Source: Clostridia bacterium
GTDB lineage: Bacteria; Bacillota; Peptococcia; DRI-13; UBA5745
Direction: 5' to 3'
NCBI GenBank assembly: GCA_018436095.1
Contig: JAHDMJ010000004.1
Coordinates: forward strand, 1 to 64,000
Length of the DNA stretch: 64,000 nucleotides
The translations under genes were made by a program, and so were the position numbers. The notes beneath the pieces were generated by a model. The model saw nothing but the letters and a program-made list of their open reading frames with translations. It was not told where the DNA came from and made no database searches. Positions 1 through 7,854 of this stretch are shown piece after piece; the first letter of the stretch is position 1, and each line of letters starts with the position of its first letter.

Positions 1-1
1 C

Positions 2-562
2 ATGCGGCGTCTGTCCGGCCTTAAACTGGGCCTGCTGGGCTTTGGCTGCATCCCTCAAATGGTAGCCCAAAGGGCCAAGGGTTTTGAGATGGAGGTAATG
101 GCCTACGATCCCTATCTGCCGGCGGAGGTGGCCGCAAAATTTGGCGTACCCCTGGTGTCAATGGAGGAAATCCTGGAGAAATGCGACATTATTTCCTGTC
201 ACATGCCCCTGACCCCTGGGACAGCAGGCATGATCAATAAGAAACTCTTTGACCAAATGAAGCAAAAGCCTTTGTTTGTCAATACCTCCCGGGGCGGCGT
301 CATTGCAGAGCAGGATATGGTGGAGGCCTTGAAAGCAGGGCAAATCCGGGGTGCGGCTTTGGATGTGCTGAAAGACGAACCTCCTCATTTCAGTGACGGG
401 ATCTTCCAGCTTCCCAACGTCATCATCACGCCCCATGCGGCTTTCTTTTCCGAAGAGGCCTTAAAGGAAGTGCGCAGCCGCTCCGCCAACAACGTGGCAA
501 ACTTTTTGAAAAAAGATTATGAGAAGATAAACTTCATCGTCAAGCCTGAACAAAGTAATTAA
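2..562 (+). CDS. D-2-hydroxyacid dehydrogenase, C-terminal part (5' end outside window)
   Basis: This is the NAD-binding and C-terminal half of a D-isomer-specific 2-hydroxyacid dehydrogenase (SerA/CtBP superfamily), which reduces a 2-oxoacid with NADH. Visible are a Rossmann glycine motif (GLLGFGCIP, in place of the usual GxGxxG), the segment HMPLTPGTAGMI, the NTSRGGVI block with the catalytic Arg, the DVLKDEPP block with the Glu, and TPHAAF with the catalytic His. The substrate-binding N-terminus of about 100 residues is missing because the gene begins before the window, so the first ATG is not the true start. It lies 19 bp before a PLP lyase gene and is probably its operon partner. Substrate unknown; the family assignment is safe. 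Confidence 0.85.
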   Translation: MRRLSGLKLGLLGFGCIPQMVAQRAKGFEMEVMAYDPYLPAEVAAKFGVPLVSMEEILEKCDIISCHMPLTPGTAGMINKKLFDQMKQKPLFVNTSRGGVIAEQDMVEALKAGQIRGAALDVLKDEPPHFSDGIFQLPNVIITPHAAFFSEEALKEVRSRSANNVANFLKKDYEKINFIVKPEQSN

Positions 563-581
563 ATGAACGAGGAGGGTATTT

Positions 582-1781
582 ATGTTTGATAGTTTTGATG
601 AAAAATTGGATTTTGAGACAAACATTCTTAATGCCGGGGCTTATTTCCGCCAATCGGCCTCCCACCCGGAAGCGTTGCCTATCCATATGTCTACGGCTCA
701 TAATGTGGAAGATCTGGACGGTTTGCAAAAACGCTATGATGAAAGAGGCTTCTGCTATAACCGCAACAGAAATCCCAACAGAAGCGCTTTAATTGAACTG
801 ATGAATTACGTTGAAGGGGGCGAGGATTCCCTGGGCTGCTCCAGCGGTATGGCGGCTATTGCCTCTGCGCTGATTACCAACAGCAAAGCGGGGGACCATA
901 TCCTCTCCGATCAGACCCTCTATGGCGAGACTATTGAAATATTCACGGATATTCTTGCCAAGTACGGCGTAGAAACCACTTTCATCGATTTTACGGATAT
1001 TGCTGCGGTGAAGGCCAATATTAAGCCCAATACCAGCGTTTTGTATACGGAGACCGTGTCCAATCCTTTGATCTCCGTTCCCAATCTGCAGGCCATAGCC
1101 GATATCGCCCATGGCAACGGCGCCATTTTGATTGTGGACAATACCTTCATGACCGGCGCTCTGGTTAAGCCTTTGCAATTAGGGGCCGATCTGGTGGTCA
1201 ACAGCTTGACGAAATTTGCCAACGGCCATAGCGACGCCGTCTGTGGCGCCGTCACCGGCAAAGCGGATTTGATCAAAAAGATCTACCATACTCAGATTCT
1301 TGTGGGCACTCAGGCCGATCCCTTCAGCGCCTGGCTGACCATGCGGGGCATGAGAACTCTGGAGCTGCGCATCAAAAAACAGAGCGAAAATGCAGCGGCC
1401 CTGGCAGCAGCCCTGGACCAGTCCCCTTACGTGGCGAAGGTTTATCATCCTTCCCTTAAAGACCATCCCCAGCATGAGCTGGCCGCCAAGCAATTTGGCC
1501 AATATTTTGGCGGTATGCTGAGCATTGAATTGCCCGAAGACAGGGAAAAGATGAATAAGTTCATGCGGGGCCTTAAGCTTTGCCATTACGCCATGACTTT
1601 GGGCGGCTACAGGACCACCATGTCTTATCCGGTCATGAGCTCCCACAGCGATATGACCAGGGAAGAAAGGCTGGCCATCGGAATTTCCGACGGTTTGTTA
1701 AGAATTTCTGTGGGCATTGAAGGCACCAATGACCTGATCAAGGATTTCACTGATGCTTTGGAAGCTGCCTACGGAAAATAA
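582..1781 (+). CDS. Cys/Met-metabolism PLP enzyme (cystathionine gamma-lyase/synthase family), paralogue 1
   Basis: A 399-residue fold-type I PLP enzyme of the family that includes cystathionine gamma-synthase, cystathionine gamma-lyase, methionine gamma-lyase and O-acetylhomoserine sulfhydrylase. The Schiff-base lysine is K211 in NSLTKFANGHSD, the pyridine-binding Asp is D186 in VDNTF, and the phosphate/Tyr region is YNRNRNPNRS. At the substrate position it has LYGET, not the YGCT of typical methionine gamma-lyases or the YGGT of many others, so the reaction cannot be named. The ATG follows GAGGAGG at good spacing. It sits between a 2-hydroxyacid dehydrogenase gene and a second paralogue with the same YGET motif, which suggests breakdown of a sulfur or other gamma-substituted amino acid. 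Confidence 0.88.
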   Translation: MFDSFDEKLDFETNILNAGAYFRQSASHPEALPIHMSTAHNVEDLDGLQKRYDERGFCYNRNRNPNRSALIELMNYVEGGEDSLGCSSGMAAIASALITNSKAGDHILSDQTLYGETIEIFTDILAKYGVETTFIDFTDIAAVKANIKPNTSVLYTETVSNPLISVPNLQAIADIAHGNGAILIVDNTFMTGALVKPLQLGADLVVNSLTKFANGHSDAVCGAVTGKADLIKKIYHTQILVGTQADPFSAWLTMRGMRTLELRIKKQSENAAALAAALDQSPYVAKVYHPSLKDHPQHELAAKQFGQYFGGMLSIELPEDREKMNKFMRGLKLCHYAMTLGGYRTTMSYPVMSSHSDMTREERLAIGISDGLLRISVGIEGTNDLIKDFTDALEAAYGK

Positions 1782-1805
1782 CTGAAAATAGCTAAAGAAA
1801 AGGCC

Positions 1806-1836
1806 TTGACTCTATTGCAGCTATACACCTTAGAAT
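1806..1836 (+). promoter_or_regulatory. MerR-type promoter with 19-bp spacer (TTGACT-N19-TAGAAT)
   Basis: A -35 TTGACT and a -10 TAGAAT are separated by exactly 19 bp, the overlong spacer typical of MerR-activated promoters. The -35 hexamer is identical to that of the promoter at 4734-4764, and 15 of 19 spacer bases match, including CTATTG and CTATACAC. It lies upstream of the PLP gene at 1912. The inferred activator is the MerR protein encoded at 3871-4680. Confidence 0.75.
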
Positions 1837-1911
1837 GAACGCATCAGCAAGCGGCGCCTCCAAAAGCCCGCTGCCATATAGATGACGAAATTGGTCAAGG
1901 AGGAGATTATT

Positions 1912-3105
1912 ATGGAAGAAAGAAAATTTTCAGAAGCAAGTGAGCTTCTCTACAAGGGCAGAAAAGTAAGAGGCATGGATTTCAATAAGCCGGAAAACTT
2001 CCCCTTATTCACCACATCGGCTTTTACCATGAACAGCTTAACCGAGGTTAAAGAGGCCTACAGATCGAAATTCACCTACATCAGAACCAGCAATCCCAAC
2101 CGGGATGCCCTGGGTGAAATGGTCACCTTCCTGGAAGGCGGCGAAAAATCACTGATTTTCTCCTCCGGCATGGGGGCTATTTCTACTACAATCTTTGCTC
2201 TCTTAAAGCCCGGGGACCACATCGTCTGCAACAGAAATATCTACGGCGAGACCTTTGACGTCATGAATATACTGTTGAAGAAATTCGGTGTGGAAAGCGA
2301 CCTGGTCAATTTTGATGATAATGAAAACATCAAAAAAGCCATTAAGCCCAACACAAAGATGATTTATTCGGAAGTTTGCGCCAATCCCACTATGAATCTA
2401 GTGGACATCCCTGCCGTAGCGGAAATGGCTCATAAGATCGGGGCATATTTGATGATCGACAATACCTTTACCACACCGATTTCCATCAAACCCATCAAAC
2501 TGGGCGCCGATATTGTGATCAACAGCTTGACCAAATTCATGAACGGCCACAGCGACGCCATTGCCGGCTCCATTACTTCCACAGCGGCCATTATCGATGC
2601 CATTCATCCCATCAGAATGCTGACAGGCACCCCCGGCGACCCCCATGCCGCCTATGCCATGATGAAAAGCTTCGGCACCATGGATCTCCGGGTCAAAAGG
2701 CAAATGTCCAATGCCGCCAAGCTGGCCAAAGCCCTTGAGCAGAATAAATACGTCTCCAAAGTCAATCATCCCTCTTTGGACAGCTTCCCCCAGCATGAGC
2801 TGGCTCTTAAGCTGTTCCGGTCCAATGAAGAGATGAGCGGCATGATGAGCTTCATTGTTCCCGAGGATGAAAAGAAGATTGACGAGTTTATGTTAAAGCT
2901 GCATTTTGCCCATTATGCCATGACTCTGGGCGGCCTGCGCACCACCCTTGTCCATCCCGTCACCTCCTCCCATAGCCATATGCCCGATCCGGACAGAAGG
3001 GCCATGGGTATTACTCCCGGCCTCTTCAGGATGTCCGTGGGTATCGAAGACGTTGATGATTTGATCTACGACTTCAACCAGGCTCTCGAAGTATTCGGCA
3101 GTTAA
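1912..3105 (+). CDS. Cys/Met-metabolism PLP enzyme, paralogue 2
   Basis: A 397-residue paralogue of the preceding enzyme. K208 in NSLTKFMNGHSD is the predicted PLP lysine, with D183 in IDNTF and the substrate-site motif IYGET. The start is the ATG at 1912, because AAGGAGGAG lies just upstream; an in-frame upstream ATG at 1882 has no ribosome site. Unlike paralogue 1 it has its own MerR-type promoter in the 130-bp gap, so the two copies may be expressed under different conditions. A hairpin terminator follows. The exact reaction (lyase, gamma-synthase or sulfhydrylase) cannot be read from the sequence. Confidence 0.88.
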   Translation: MEERKFSEASELLYKGRKVRGMDFNKPENFPLFTTSAFTMNSLTEVKEAYRSKFTYIRTSNPNRDALGEMVTFLEGGEKSLIFSSGMGAISTTIFALLKPGDHIVCNRNIYGETFDVMNILLKKFGVESDLVNFDDNENIKKAIKPNTKMIYSEVCANPTMNLVDIPAVAEMAHKIGAYLMIDNTFTTPISIKPIKLGADIVINSLTKFMNGHSDAIAGSITSTAAIIDAIHPIRMLTGTPGDPHAAYAMMKSFGTMDLRVKRQMSNAAKLAKALEQNKYVSKVNHPSLDSFPQHELALKLFRSNEEMSGMMSFIVPEDEKKIDEFMLKLHFAHYAMTLGGLRTTLVHPVTSSHSHMPDPDRRAMGITPGLFRMSVGIEDVDDLIYDFNQALEVFGS

Positions 3106-3146
3106 CCCTCTTACAACACCATAAACCCTCCCTCCCAAAGTGCCGA

Positions 3147-3180
3147 AAAGCCGGCTGCAGGATAGCTCAGCCGGCTTTTT
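3147..3180 (+). terminator. Rho-independent terminator after PLP gene 2
   Basis: AAAAGCCGGCTG pairs with CAGCCGGCTTTTT around an 11-nt loop, ending in a T run. Confidence 0.85.
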
Positions 3181-3238
3181 GGCAACATTAATAAGAAACC
3201 CATATCCCCAAGATACCCTAGTGCCAATGAGGTGAACA

Positions 3239-3898
3239 ATGAAAATAAGCATCAATCCCGATTTAAAGGCAAACTATCCCCATGTACAACTGGGCTGCAT
3301 TTTCTATTCTGTGGAAGTCAAAGAAAGAAATGAAGAGCTTTGGCAAAAAATCGAAGGGGAAACCTGTCCCCAGCTTATGGCTTTAATGGAAACCGCCAAC
3401 GTAACGGAAATAGAGAATATCGCCTTTTCGAGACAAGCCTATAAGGCTTTTGGCAAAGACCCTGGCAGGTATAGAGTTTCCTCCGAGGCCTTATACCGGC
3501 GAATAAAGCAGGGTAAGGGCCTGTATAAAATCAATACCGTGGTGGACGTCAATAATTTAATCTCTCTGGAAACGGGATTTTCTGTGGGTTCCTACGATCT
3601 GGGGCAGGTGGCGGAGCAGATAGAGCTGCGGATCGGCCGGGCCGGTGAAAGCTACCAGGGAATCGGCAAGGAAACCATCAATATTGAGAACCTGCCGGTG
3701 CTCTGCGATGCCAATGGACCCTTCGGCAGCCCCACCAGCGATTCCATCCAGGCCATGATCACCCTTGATTCTCAAAATATCGTAACCATTATTTACTGCT
3801 TTACGCCGGATGCCGATATGGCCGGGATACTGGAAAAAGCTGCAGAACAGATCAAAAAATACGCCGGCGCTTATGATTTATCGTCAATCAGTATCTGA
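3239..3898 (+). CDS. B3/B4 tRNA-binding-domain protein
   Basis: A 219-residue stand-alone B3/B4 domain, the fold found as the editing region of the phenylalanyl-tRNA synthetase beta chain. Supporting segments are FSRQAYKAFGKDPGRYRVS, SEALYRRIKQG, INTVVDVNNLISLETGFSVG and the C-terminal GSPTSDS region. Free-standing versions are common in Bacillota and are thought to act in tRNA editing or quality control, but their role is not established. The ATG follows GAGGTGAACA. Its 3' end overlaps the end of the convergent MerR gene by 28 bp. Confidence 0.8.
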   Translation: MKISINPDLKANYPHVQLGCIFYSVEVKERNEELWQKIEGETCPQLMALMETANVTEIENIAFSRQAYKAFGKDPGRYRVSSEALYRRIKQGKGLYKINTVVDVNNLISLETGFSVGSYDLGQVAEQIELRIGRAGESYQGIGKETINIENLPVLCDANGPFGSPTSDSIQAMITLDSQNIVTIIYCFTPDADMAGILEKAAEQIKKYAGAYDLSSISI

Positions 3899-4680
3899 AC
3901 CTCATAAACGCAACGGGAATATTCATAGAGGCTGTCTTCATATTCGTTGGCCAAAACGATAGCCGGTTTTGCTTTTCCCTGGAAAAACAGTTTGGCGAAA
4001 TAAGGATTCCAGCCGTCGGAAAGAATCCGGGCTTTGAAGCAGAGATAGTCCCCTTCCGGTATCTCGAGGAGGTTCTCCGAGGCAAATCCCGGGTCTTTTT
4101 TTAAGAACATACCCAAATAAAGAGGGTTAAGCCGGCCTTCCAATAAGTTGTCGTAATCAAGAATCAAGGAAAACTGCCGGTTATAGGACAAGTCCTTAAA
4201 TTGCTGGCTGTGCTTGATTTCATTAAGGCGGATATGGAAGTCTTGTTTCGGCTCATTTTCGATGCATTTGGCGGCCACGATATATCTTTTTTCGAGATGA
4301 AGGATGTAGCAGTTTGAATCAAGCTTGTCGGCGTCAACATAAGTAAAATAATTTTTGTACCATTCTATGCCGTCGATAATATCCTTGATTTTGCTAATCT
4401 CTTCAAGAAAGGCTTCTTTTCTTTTGTCAAGGAGCTTAAGCAGCAGTTTAATATCATTCCTGTCGAGAATGGATTTGATCTCTTCCAGATTGAGGCCGAA
4501 TTTCTGCAAGTATTTAATTCTATCAATAAAATGAAGCTGGTTGACAGAATAATAGCGGTAGCCTGTATCCGGATTAATATAGGCGGGATTCAGCAGGCCG
4601 ATACTGCTGTAATACCGTAAAGCCTGAACGGAAATGCCCATTATTTTGGCAACCTCGCCGATGGAGTACAAGTCCTTCAT
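3871..4680 (-). CDS. MerR-family transcriptional regulator 1
   Basis: A 269-residue MerR regulator. The N-terminal winged helix is YSIGEVAKIMGISVQALRYY followed by LLNPAYINPDTGYRYYSVNQ, then the dimerisation helix (LQKFGLNLEEIKSIL), then an effector-binding C-terminal domain of about 150 residues that resembles the ligand-binding region of multidrug-type MerR proteins. The start is the ATG at 4680 behind GGGAGG; longer readings run into the promoter region. It is divergent from the HAD gene, whose promoter has a 19-bp spacer, and the same promoter type recurs at 1806. The likely mode is effector-dependent untwisting of the long spacer. Ligand unknown. Confidence 0.88.
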   Translation of the reverse strand: MKDLYSIGEVAKIMGISVQALRYYSSIGLLNPAYINPDTGYRYYSVNQLHFIDRIKYLQKFGLNLEEIKSILDRNDIKLLLKLLDKRKEAFLEEISKIKDIIDGIEWYKNYFTYVDADKLDSNCYILHLEKRYIVAAKCIENEPKQDFHIRLNEIKHSQQFKDLSYNRQFSLILDYDNLLEGRLNPLYLGMFLKKDPGFASENLLEIPEGDYLCFKARILSDGWNPYFAKLFFQGKAKPAIVLANEYEDSLYEYSRCVYEVQILIDDKS

Positions 4681-4733
4681 TAATAAAGTCCTCCCTTGAA
4701 TAATCATATACAGTATAGCATAAAAAATTTTTG

Positions 4734-4764
4734 TTGACTCTATTGTAACTATACACAATATAAT
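4734..4764 (+). promoter_or_regulatory. MerR-type promoter with 19-bp spacer (TTGACT-N19-TATAAT)
   Basis: TTGACT and a perfect TATAAT stand 19 bp apart in the divergent MerR/HAD intergenic region. The spacer is nearly the same as at 1812-1830. The TATAAT is 30 bp from the HAD start codon. Confidence 0.82.
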
Positions 4765-4793
4765 TAATCTAATGAGAAGAAAGGAATGATTTC

Positions 4794-5510
4794 ATGGGAC
4801 AGGTACCAAAAGCTATTACATTCGACACCTTTGGCACAATCATTGACTGGGAAGGCGAGATTGCCAAGTTTTTTGAAGAGTTTATGCAGAAAAAGGGCAT
4901 TACGGGAGTTTCTCCCAAAGAAGTGCAGCAAACCTGGGAAGAAATACAGTTTGATTATATTATGGAAAAATATCGTCCCTACAAACAGGTTCTTCACGAT
5001 ACCCTGGGCATGACCTGCAAGCATTTCGGCTTCAATTTTGAGGAAGAAGACGCTGTAGCCTTCGCGGAAAGCATGGGCAAATGGAAAGCCTTTGAAGACT
5101 CCAGAGAGGCCATCAAGGAGATGAGGAAGTACACGAAAGTCGTCTTGCTCACCAATACGGATAATGACATTATTGCCGAAAGCATGAAAAATGCAGGCAT
5201 CGAGGTTGACGATATCGTTACTGCCGAAATGGCCGGCTGCTACAAGCCTTATACCGACGGCTTCGACCTTTCCAGGGAAAGACTGGGCCTCACCATAGAT
5301 GAAATGATGCATGCCGGCTTTGGCTTCAAATACGATGTGGTTCCCGGCAATAAACTGGGCTACCGAACCATTTGGGTAAACCGTCAAGGTATTCCCAGAC
5401 CGGTGGATGACAAAGAAGACATCATGTGCGGCGACCTCAGAACCCTGGCTTTAATCCTAAAGGGCATGTATCTGGAGGATATGGAAGCCGAGGGCAAGAC
5501 CATCAAGTAG
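4794..5510 (+). CDS. HAD-superfamily hydrolase, haloacid dehalogenase-like
   Basis: A 238-residue HAD hydrolase closest in plan to type II haloacid dehalogenases. The nucleophile motif is FDTFGTI with D11, motif II is VVLLTNTDND with Thr, and motif III is probably the Lys in CYKPYTDGFD. The cap region lies between residues 18 and 95. The last motif (HAGFGFKYDVVPGNKLGYRTIWVNR) follows the dehalogenase pattern but lacks the usual clear Asp pair, so substrate and even reaction class (C-halogen or phosphate) are uncertain. ATG follows AAAGGA. Control by the divergent MerR protein is likely. Confidence 0.8.
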   Translation: MGQVPKAITFDTFGTIIDWEGEIAKFFEEFMQKKGITGVSPKEVQQTWEEIQFDYIMEKYRPYKQVLHDTLGMTCKHFGFNFEEEDAVAFAESMGKWKAFEDSREAIKEMRKYTKVVLLTNTDNDIIAESMKNAGIEVDDIVTAEMAGCYKPYTDGFDLSRERLGLTIDEMMHAGFGFKYDVVPGNKLGYRTIWVNRQGIPRPVDDKEDIMCGDLRTLALILKGMYLEDMEAEGKTIK

Positions 5511-5530
5511 ACAAGTACAAAAATTTTTTC

Positions 5531-5560
5531 AAGGGCTGTCTCATTTGGGACAGCCTTTTT
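5531..5560 (+). terminator. Rho-independent terminator after HAD gene
   Basis: GGCTGTC and GACAGCC form the stem around TCATTTGG, followed by TTTTT. Confidence 0.88.
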
Positions 5561-5628
5561 GATAGAGGCGCATAGTAATTTTGCCTATTTAGCTGCCTCA
5601 TGCTTCAGAACGGCAAGGAGGAGATTAT

Positions 5629-7356
5629 ATGTTAAGCAGTCAGGTAAGCCGGAGTTTAAGCCCGGAGATAGATCCCTTGTGGCTGGGCAGCGGCTGGGCC
5701 ATGGAGGATTTGGCCAAGCCCCAGATTCTCCTGGAAAGCACCTTCGGCGACAGTCATCCGGGAAGCAGGCATCTGGCCCAATTGGTGGAGGAAGCCAAGA
5801 TAAGCATCTATAAGCATGGCGGCAAGCCTTCGGCTTATACGGTAACGGACATCTGTGACGGTGTGGCCACGGGCCATGACGGTATGAATTATTCGTTATT
5901 ATCCCGGGATATTATTTCAGCCATGACGGAAATCCACGCCCGTTCCCTGCCTTTTGACGCTGTGATTACTTTTTCCTCCTGCGACAAATCCCTGCCGGCC
6001 CATCTCATGGCCCTGGCCCGTTTAAAGGTTCCCGCTTTGCATTTTTGCGGCGGCTCCATGGCGCCGGGGCCTGATTTTATATCGGCGGAAAAATGCTATG
6101 AAGCGGCGGATTTGGTGGCCCAAAACAAGATGGCCGTAACTGAACAAATATATTACCAGCAAAATGCCTGCCCCACCTGCGGCGCCTGCCAGTATATGGG
6201 TACAGCCAGTACCATGCAGGTGCTGGCCGAAGGCCTGGGTATGGCTTTGCCAGGCAATGCCTTAATGCCGGCCAGCTTTACTATGATCAACCGGATGAGC
6301 CAAAAAGCGGGCCGTCAGGTAATGGAGCTTTTGAAAGCGGGAATTACACCCCAAAAGATCCTTACCCGGGAGGCTTTTGAGAATGCTATGATAATCCATT
6401 CCGCTGTGGCCGGATCCACCAATGCTCTGCTTCACCTGCCGGCCATTGCCAGGCAGGCGGGGATAGCCGTCACTCCCTGGGATTTTGACCGCATCCATCA
6501 GAAGATACCTGTGCTCACGGGGATCAAAACAGCCGGATACTGGCCCACCCAATTGTTTTGGTTTGCCGGCGGTGTTCCCGCCGTGATGAGGGAATTGAAA
6601 GAGGTTCTTCATCTGGAAGTCCTGACGGTAACCGGCAAAACCCTGGGGGAGAATCTGGAGGATTTAGAGAAGGAAGGGTATTTTGACCAGGCGGATTTGT
6701 TTCTGAAGAATTATCGGGTAAAGAAAGAGGAGGTCATTCAAACCCTGGATAAGCCTTATTATGATAAAGGCGGTTTAGCGGTGCTCACCGGCAATATTGC
6801 GCCGGAGGGATCGGTGGTCAAGCATTCGGCGGTGGCGCCGGAGATGCACGTTCATATTGGGCCGGCTAAGCCCTTCGATAGTGAAGAAGCGGCAATTCAG
6901 GCCATTGAGAACGGCGGTATTCAGCCCGGCGACGTAATGATTATCCGTTATGAAGGTCCAAAAGGGGCGGGCATGCCGGAGATGCTGAAGACCACGGAAG
7001 CCATATACAATAGGCCGGAACTGGTTTCTTCCACAGCTTTGATTACGGACGGCCGTTTTTCCGGCGCCACCAGGGGACCGGCCATCGGCCATGTCGCTCC
7101 GGAAGGGGCGGCGGGGGGACCCATTGCGGTGATACGGGAAGGGGATTTGATCCGCATCGATATTCCCCGCAGAAAACTGGATATTATCGGCTGGCAGGGC
7201 CAAAAGAAAACCCAGGCTGAGATTGAAGAGGAGATAGGGCAGCGTCTGGCCAAATGGCAGCTCCCCAAAACAAAGGCGGAGGAAGATGCCGGGGGGATCT
7301 TGGAGGTGTTCAAAAAGATGGCGGGAAAAACCCTGGAGGGAGCCTCGATATTTTAA
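5629..7356 (+). CDS. IlvD/Edd-family dehydratase, YjhG/YagF (D-xylonate dehydratase) type
   Basis: A 575-residue Fe-S dehydratase that should remove water from a sugar acid or dihydroxy acid to give a 2-keto-3-deoxy product. The segments GDSHPGSRHL, DICDGVATGHDGMNYSL, SSCDKSLPAHLM and CPTCGACQYMGTASTM are those of the YjhG/YagF branch rather than of IlvD. The cluster cysteines are present (C118 in CDK; C181, C184 and C187 in CPTCGAC). Residues near 455-500 (GPKGAGMPEM, TDGRFSGATRGPAIGHVAPE) complete the active site. ATG behind AGGAGG. It stands alone after a terminator and before a repeat cluster. It is the only one of three IlvD/Edd proteins in the window that keeps these ligands. Confidence 0.85.
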   Translation: MLSSQVSRSLSPEIDPLWLGSGWAMEDLAKPQILLESTFGDSHPGSRHLAQLVEEAKISIYKHGGKPSAYTVTDICDGVATGHDGMNYSLLSRDIISAMTEIHARSLPFDAVITFSSCDKSLPAHLMALARLKVPALHFCGGSMAPGPDFISAEKCYEAADLVAQNKMAVTEQIYYQQNACPTCGACQYMGTASTMQVLAEGLGMALPGNALMPASFTMINRMSQKAGRQVMELLKAGITPQKILTREAFENAMIIHSAVAGSTNALLHLPAIARQAGIAVTPWDFDRIHQKIPVLTGIKTAGYWPTQLFWFAGGVPAVMRELKEVLHLEVLTVTGKTLGENLEDLEKEGYFDQADLFLKNYRVKKEEVIQTLDKPYYDKGGLAVLTGNIAPEGSVVKHSAVAPEMHVHIGPAKPFDSEEAAIQAIENGGIQPGDVMIIRYEGPKGAGMPEMLKTTEAIYNRPELVSSTALITDGRFSGATRGPAIGHVAPEGAAGGPIAVIREGDLIRIDIPRRKLDIIGWQGQKKTQAEIEEEIGQRLAKWQLPKTKAEEDAGGILEVFKKMAGKTLEGASIF

Positions 7357-7377
7357 ATGTGTTTAAAAAAGAGGATA

Positions 7378-7703
7378 GCTAACTGCACAAATTCGCGGGG
7401 TCGTCGCCATTGGAAGAGGCTAACTGCACAAATTCGCGGGTTTGTCGCCATTTGAGGAGGCTAACTGCACAAATTTGCGGGGGTGTCGCCATTTGAGGAG
7501 GCTAACTGCACAAAAAACGAGGTTGTGCGGTCTTAATAGTAATTGTTACGGCTCTCAAGGCCTCTTTTTGAGTAATTATGTGCATAATTTGGTGTAATCT
7601 GCATATATGCACTGGCTTTTGCATAAGACTGTCACACAACCTCGTTTTTTGTGCAACTGGCCTTTGTGCAACTGAGCGCCTTGGCCTTTTTGTGCAGTTG
7701 GCT
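7378..7703 (+). repeat. Repeat cluster 1: 41-bp direct repeats plus inverted copies
   Basis: The block GCTAACTGCACAAA starts at 7378, 7419, 7460 and 7501, exactly 41 bp apart. Inverted copies carrying GTGCAACTGG or GTGCAGTTGGC lie at 7651-7703, with two of them again 41 bp apart. The centre is framed by the perfect 21-bp inverted repeat listed separately. The whole 498-bp gap between the dehydratase gene and purB is non-coding. The same architecture recurs at 15173, 44233 and 60705. Confidence 0.85.
7507..7655. repeat. Perfect 21-bp inverted repeat inside repeat cluster 1
   Basis: Positions 7507-7527 (beginning TGCACAAAAAACGAG) are the exact reverse complement of 7635-7655, with about 107 bp between. 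It could form a long stem or cruciform and may end transcription from either side. Similar CAAAAAACGAG arms occur at 60992. Confidence 0.85.
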
Positions 7704-7854
7704 TCATCTAACATCTGAAATCCCGGCAAGAACTCGCTGTCCGTTACCTTTTTTATGAACAGGCCCTGACTAACAACGACTAACAATATTTTTGTACTCG
7801 AAATTTTTCTCCTGATGCGTTATAATTAAGAAATCTGCAAAGGAGGAATGTCCA

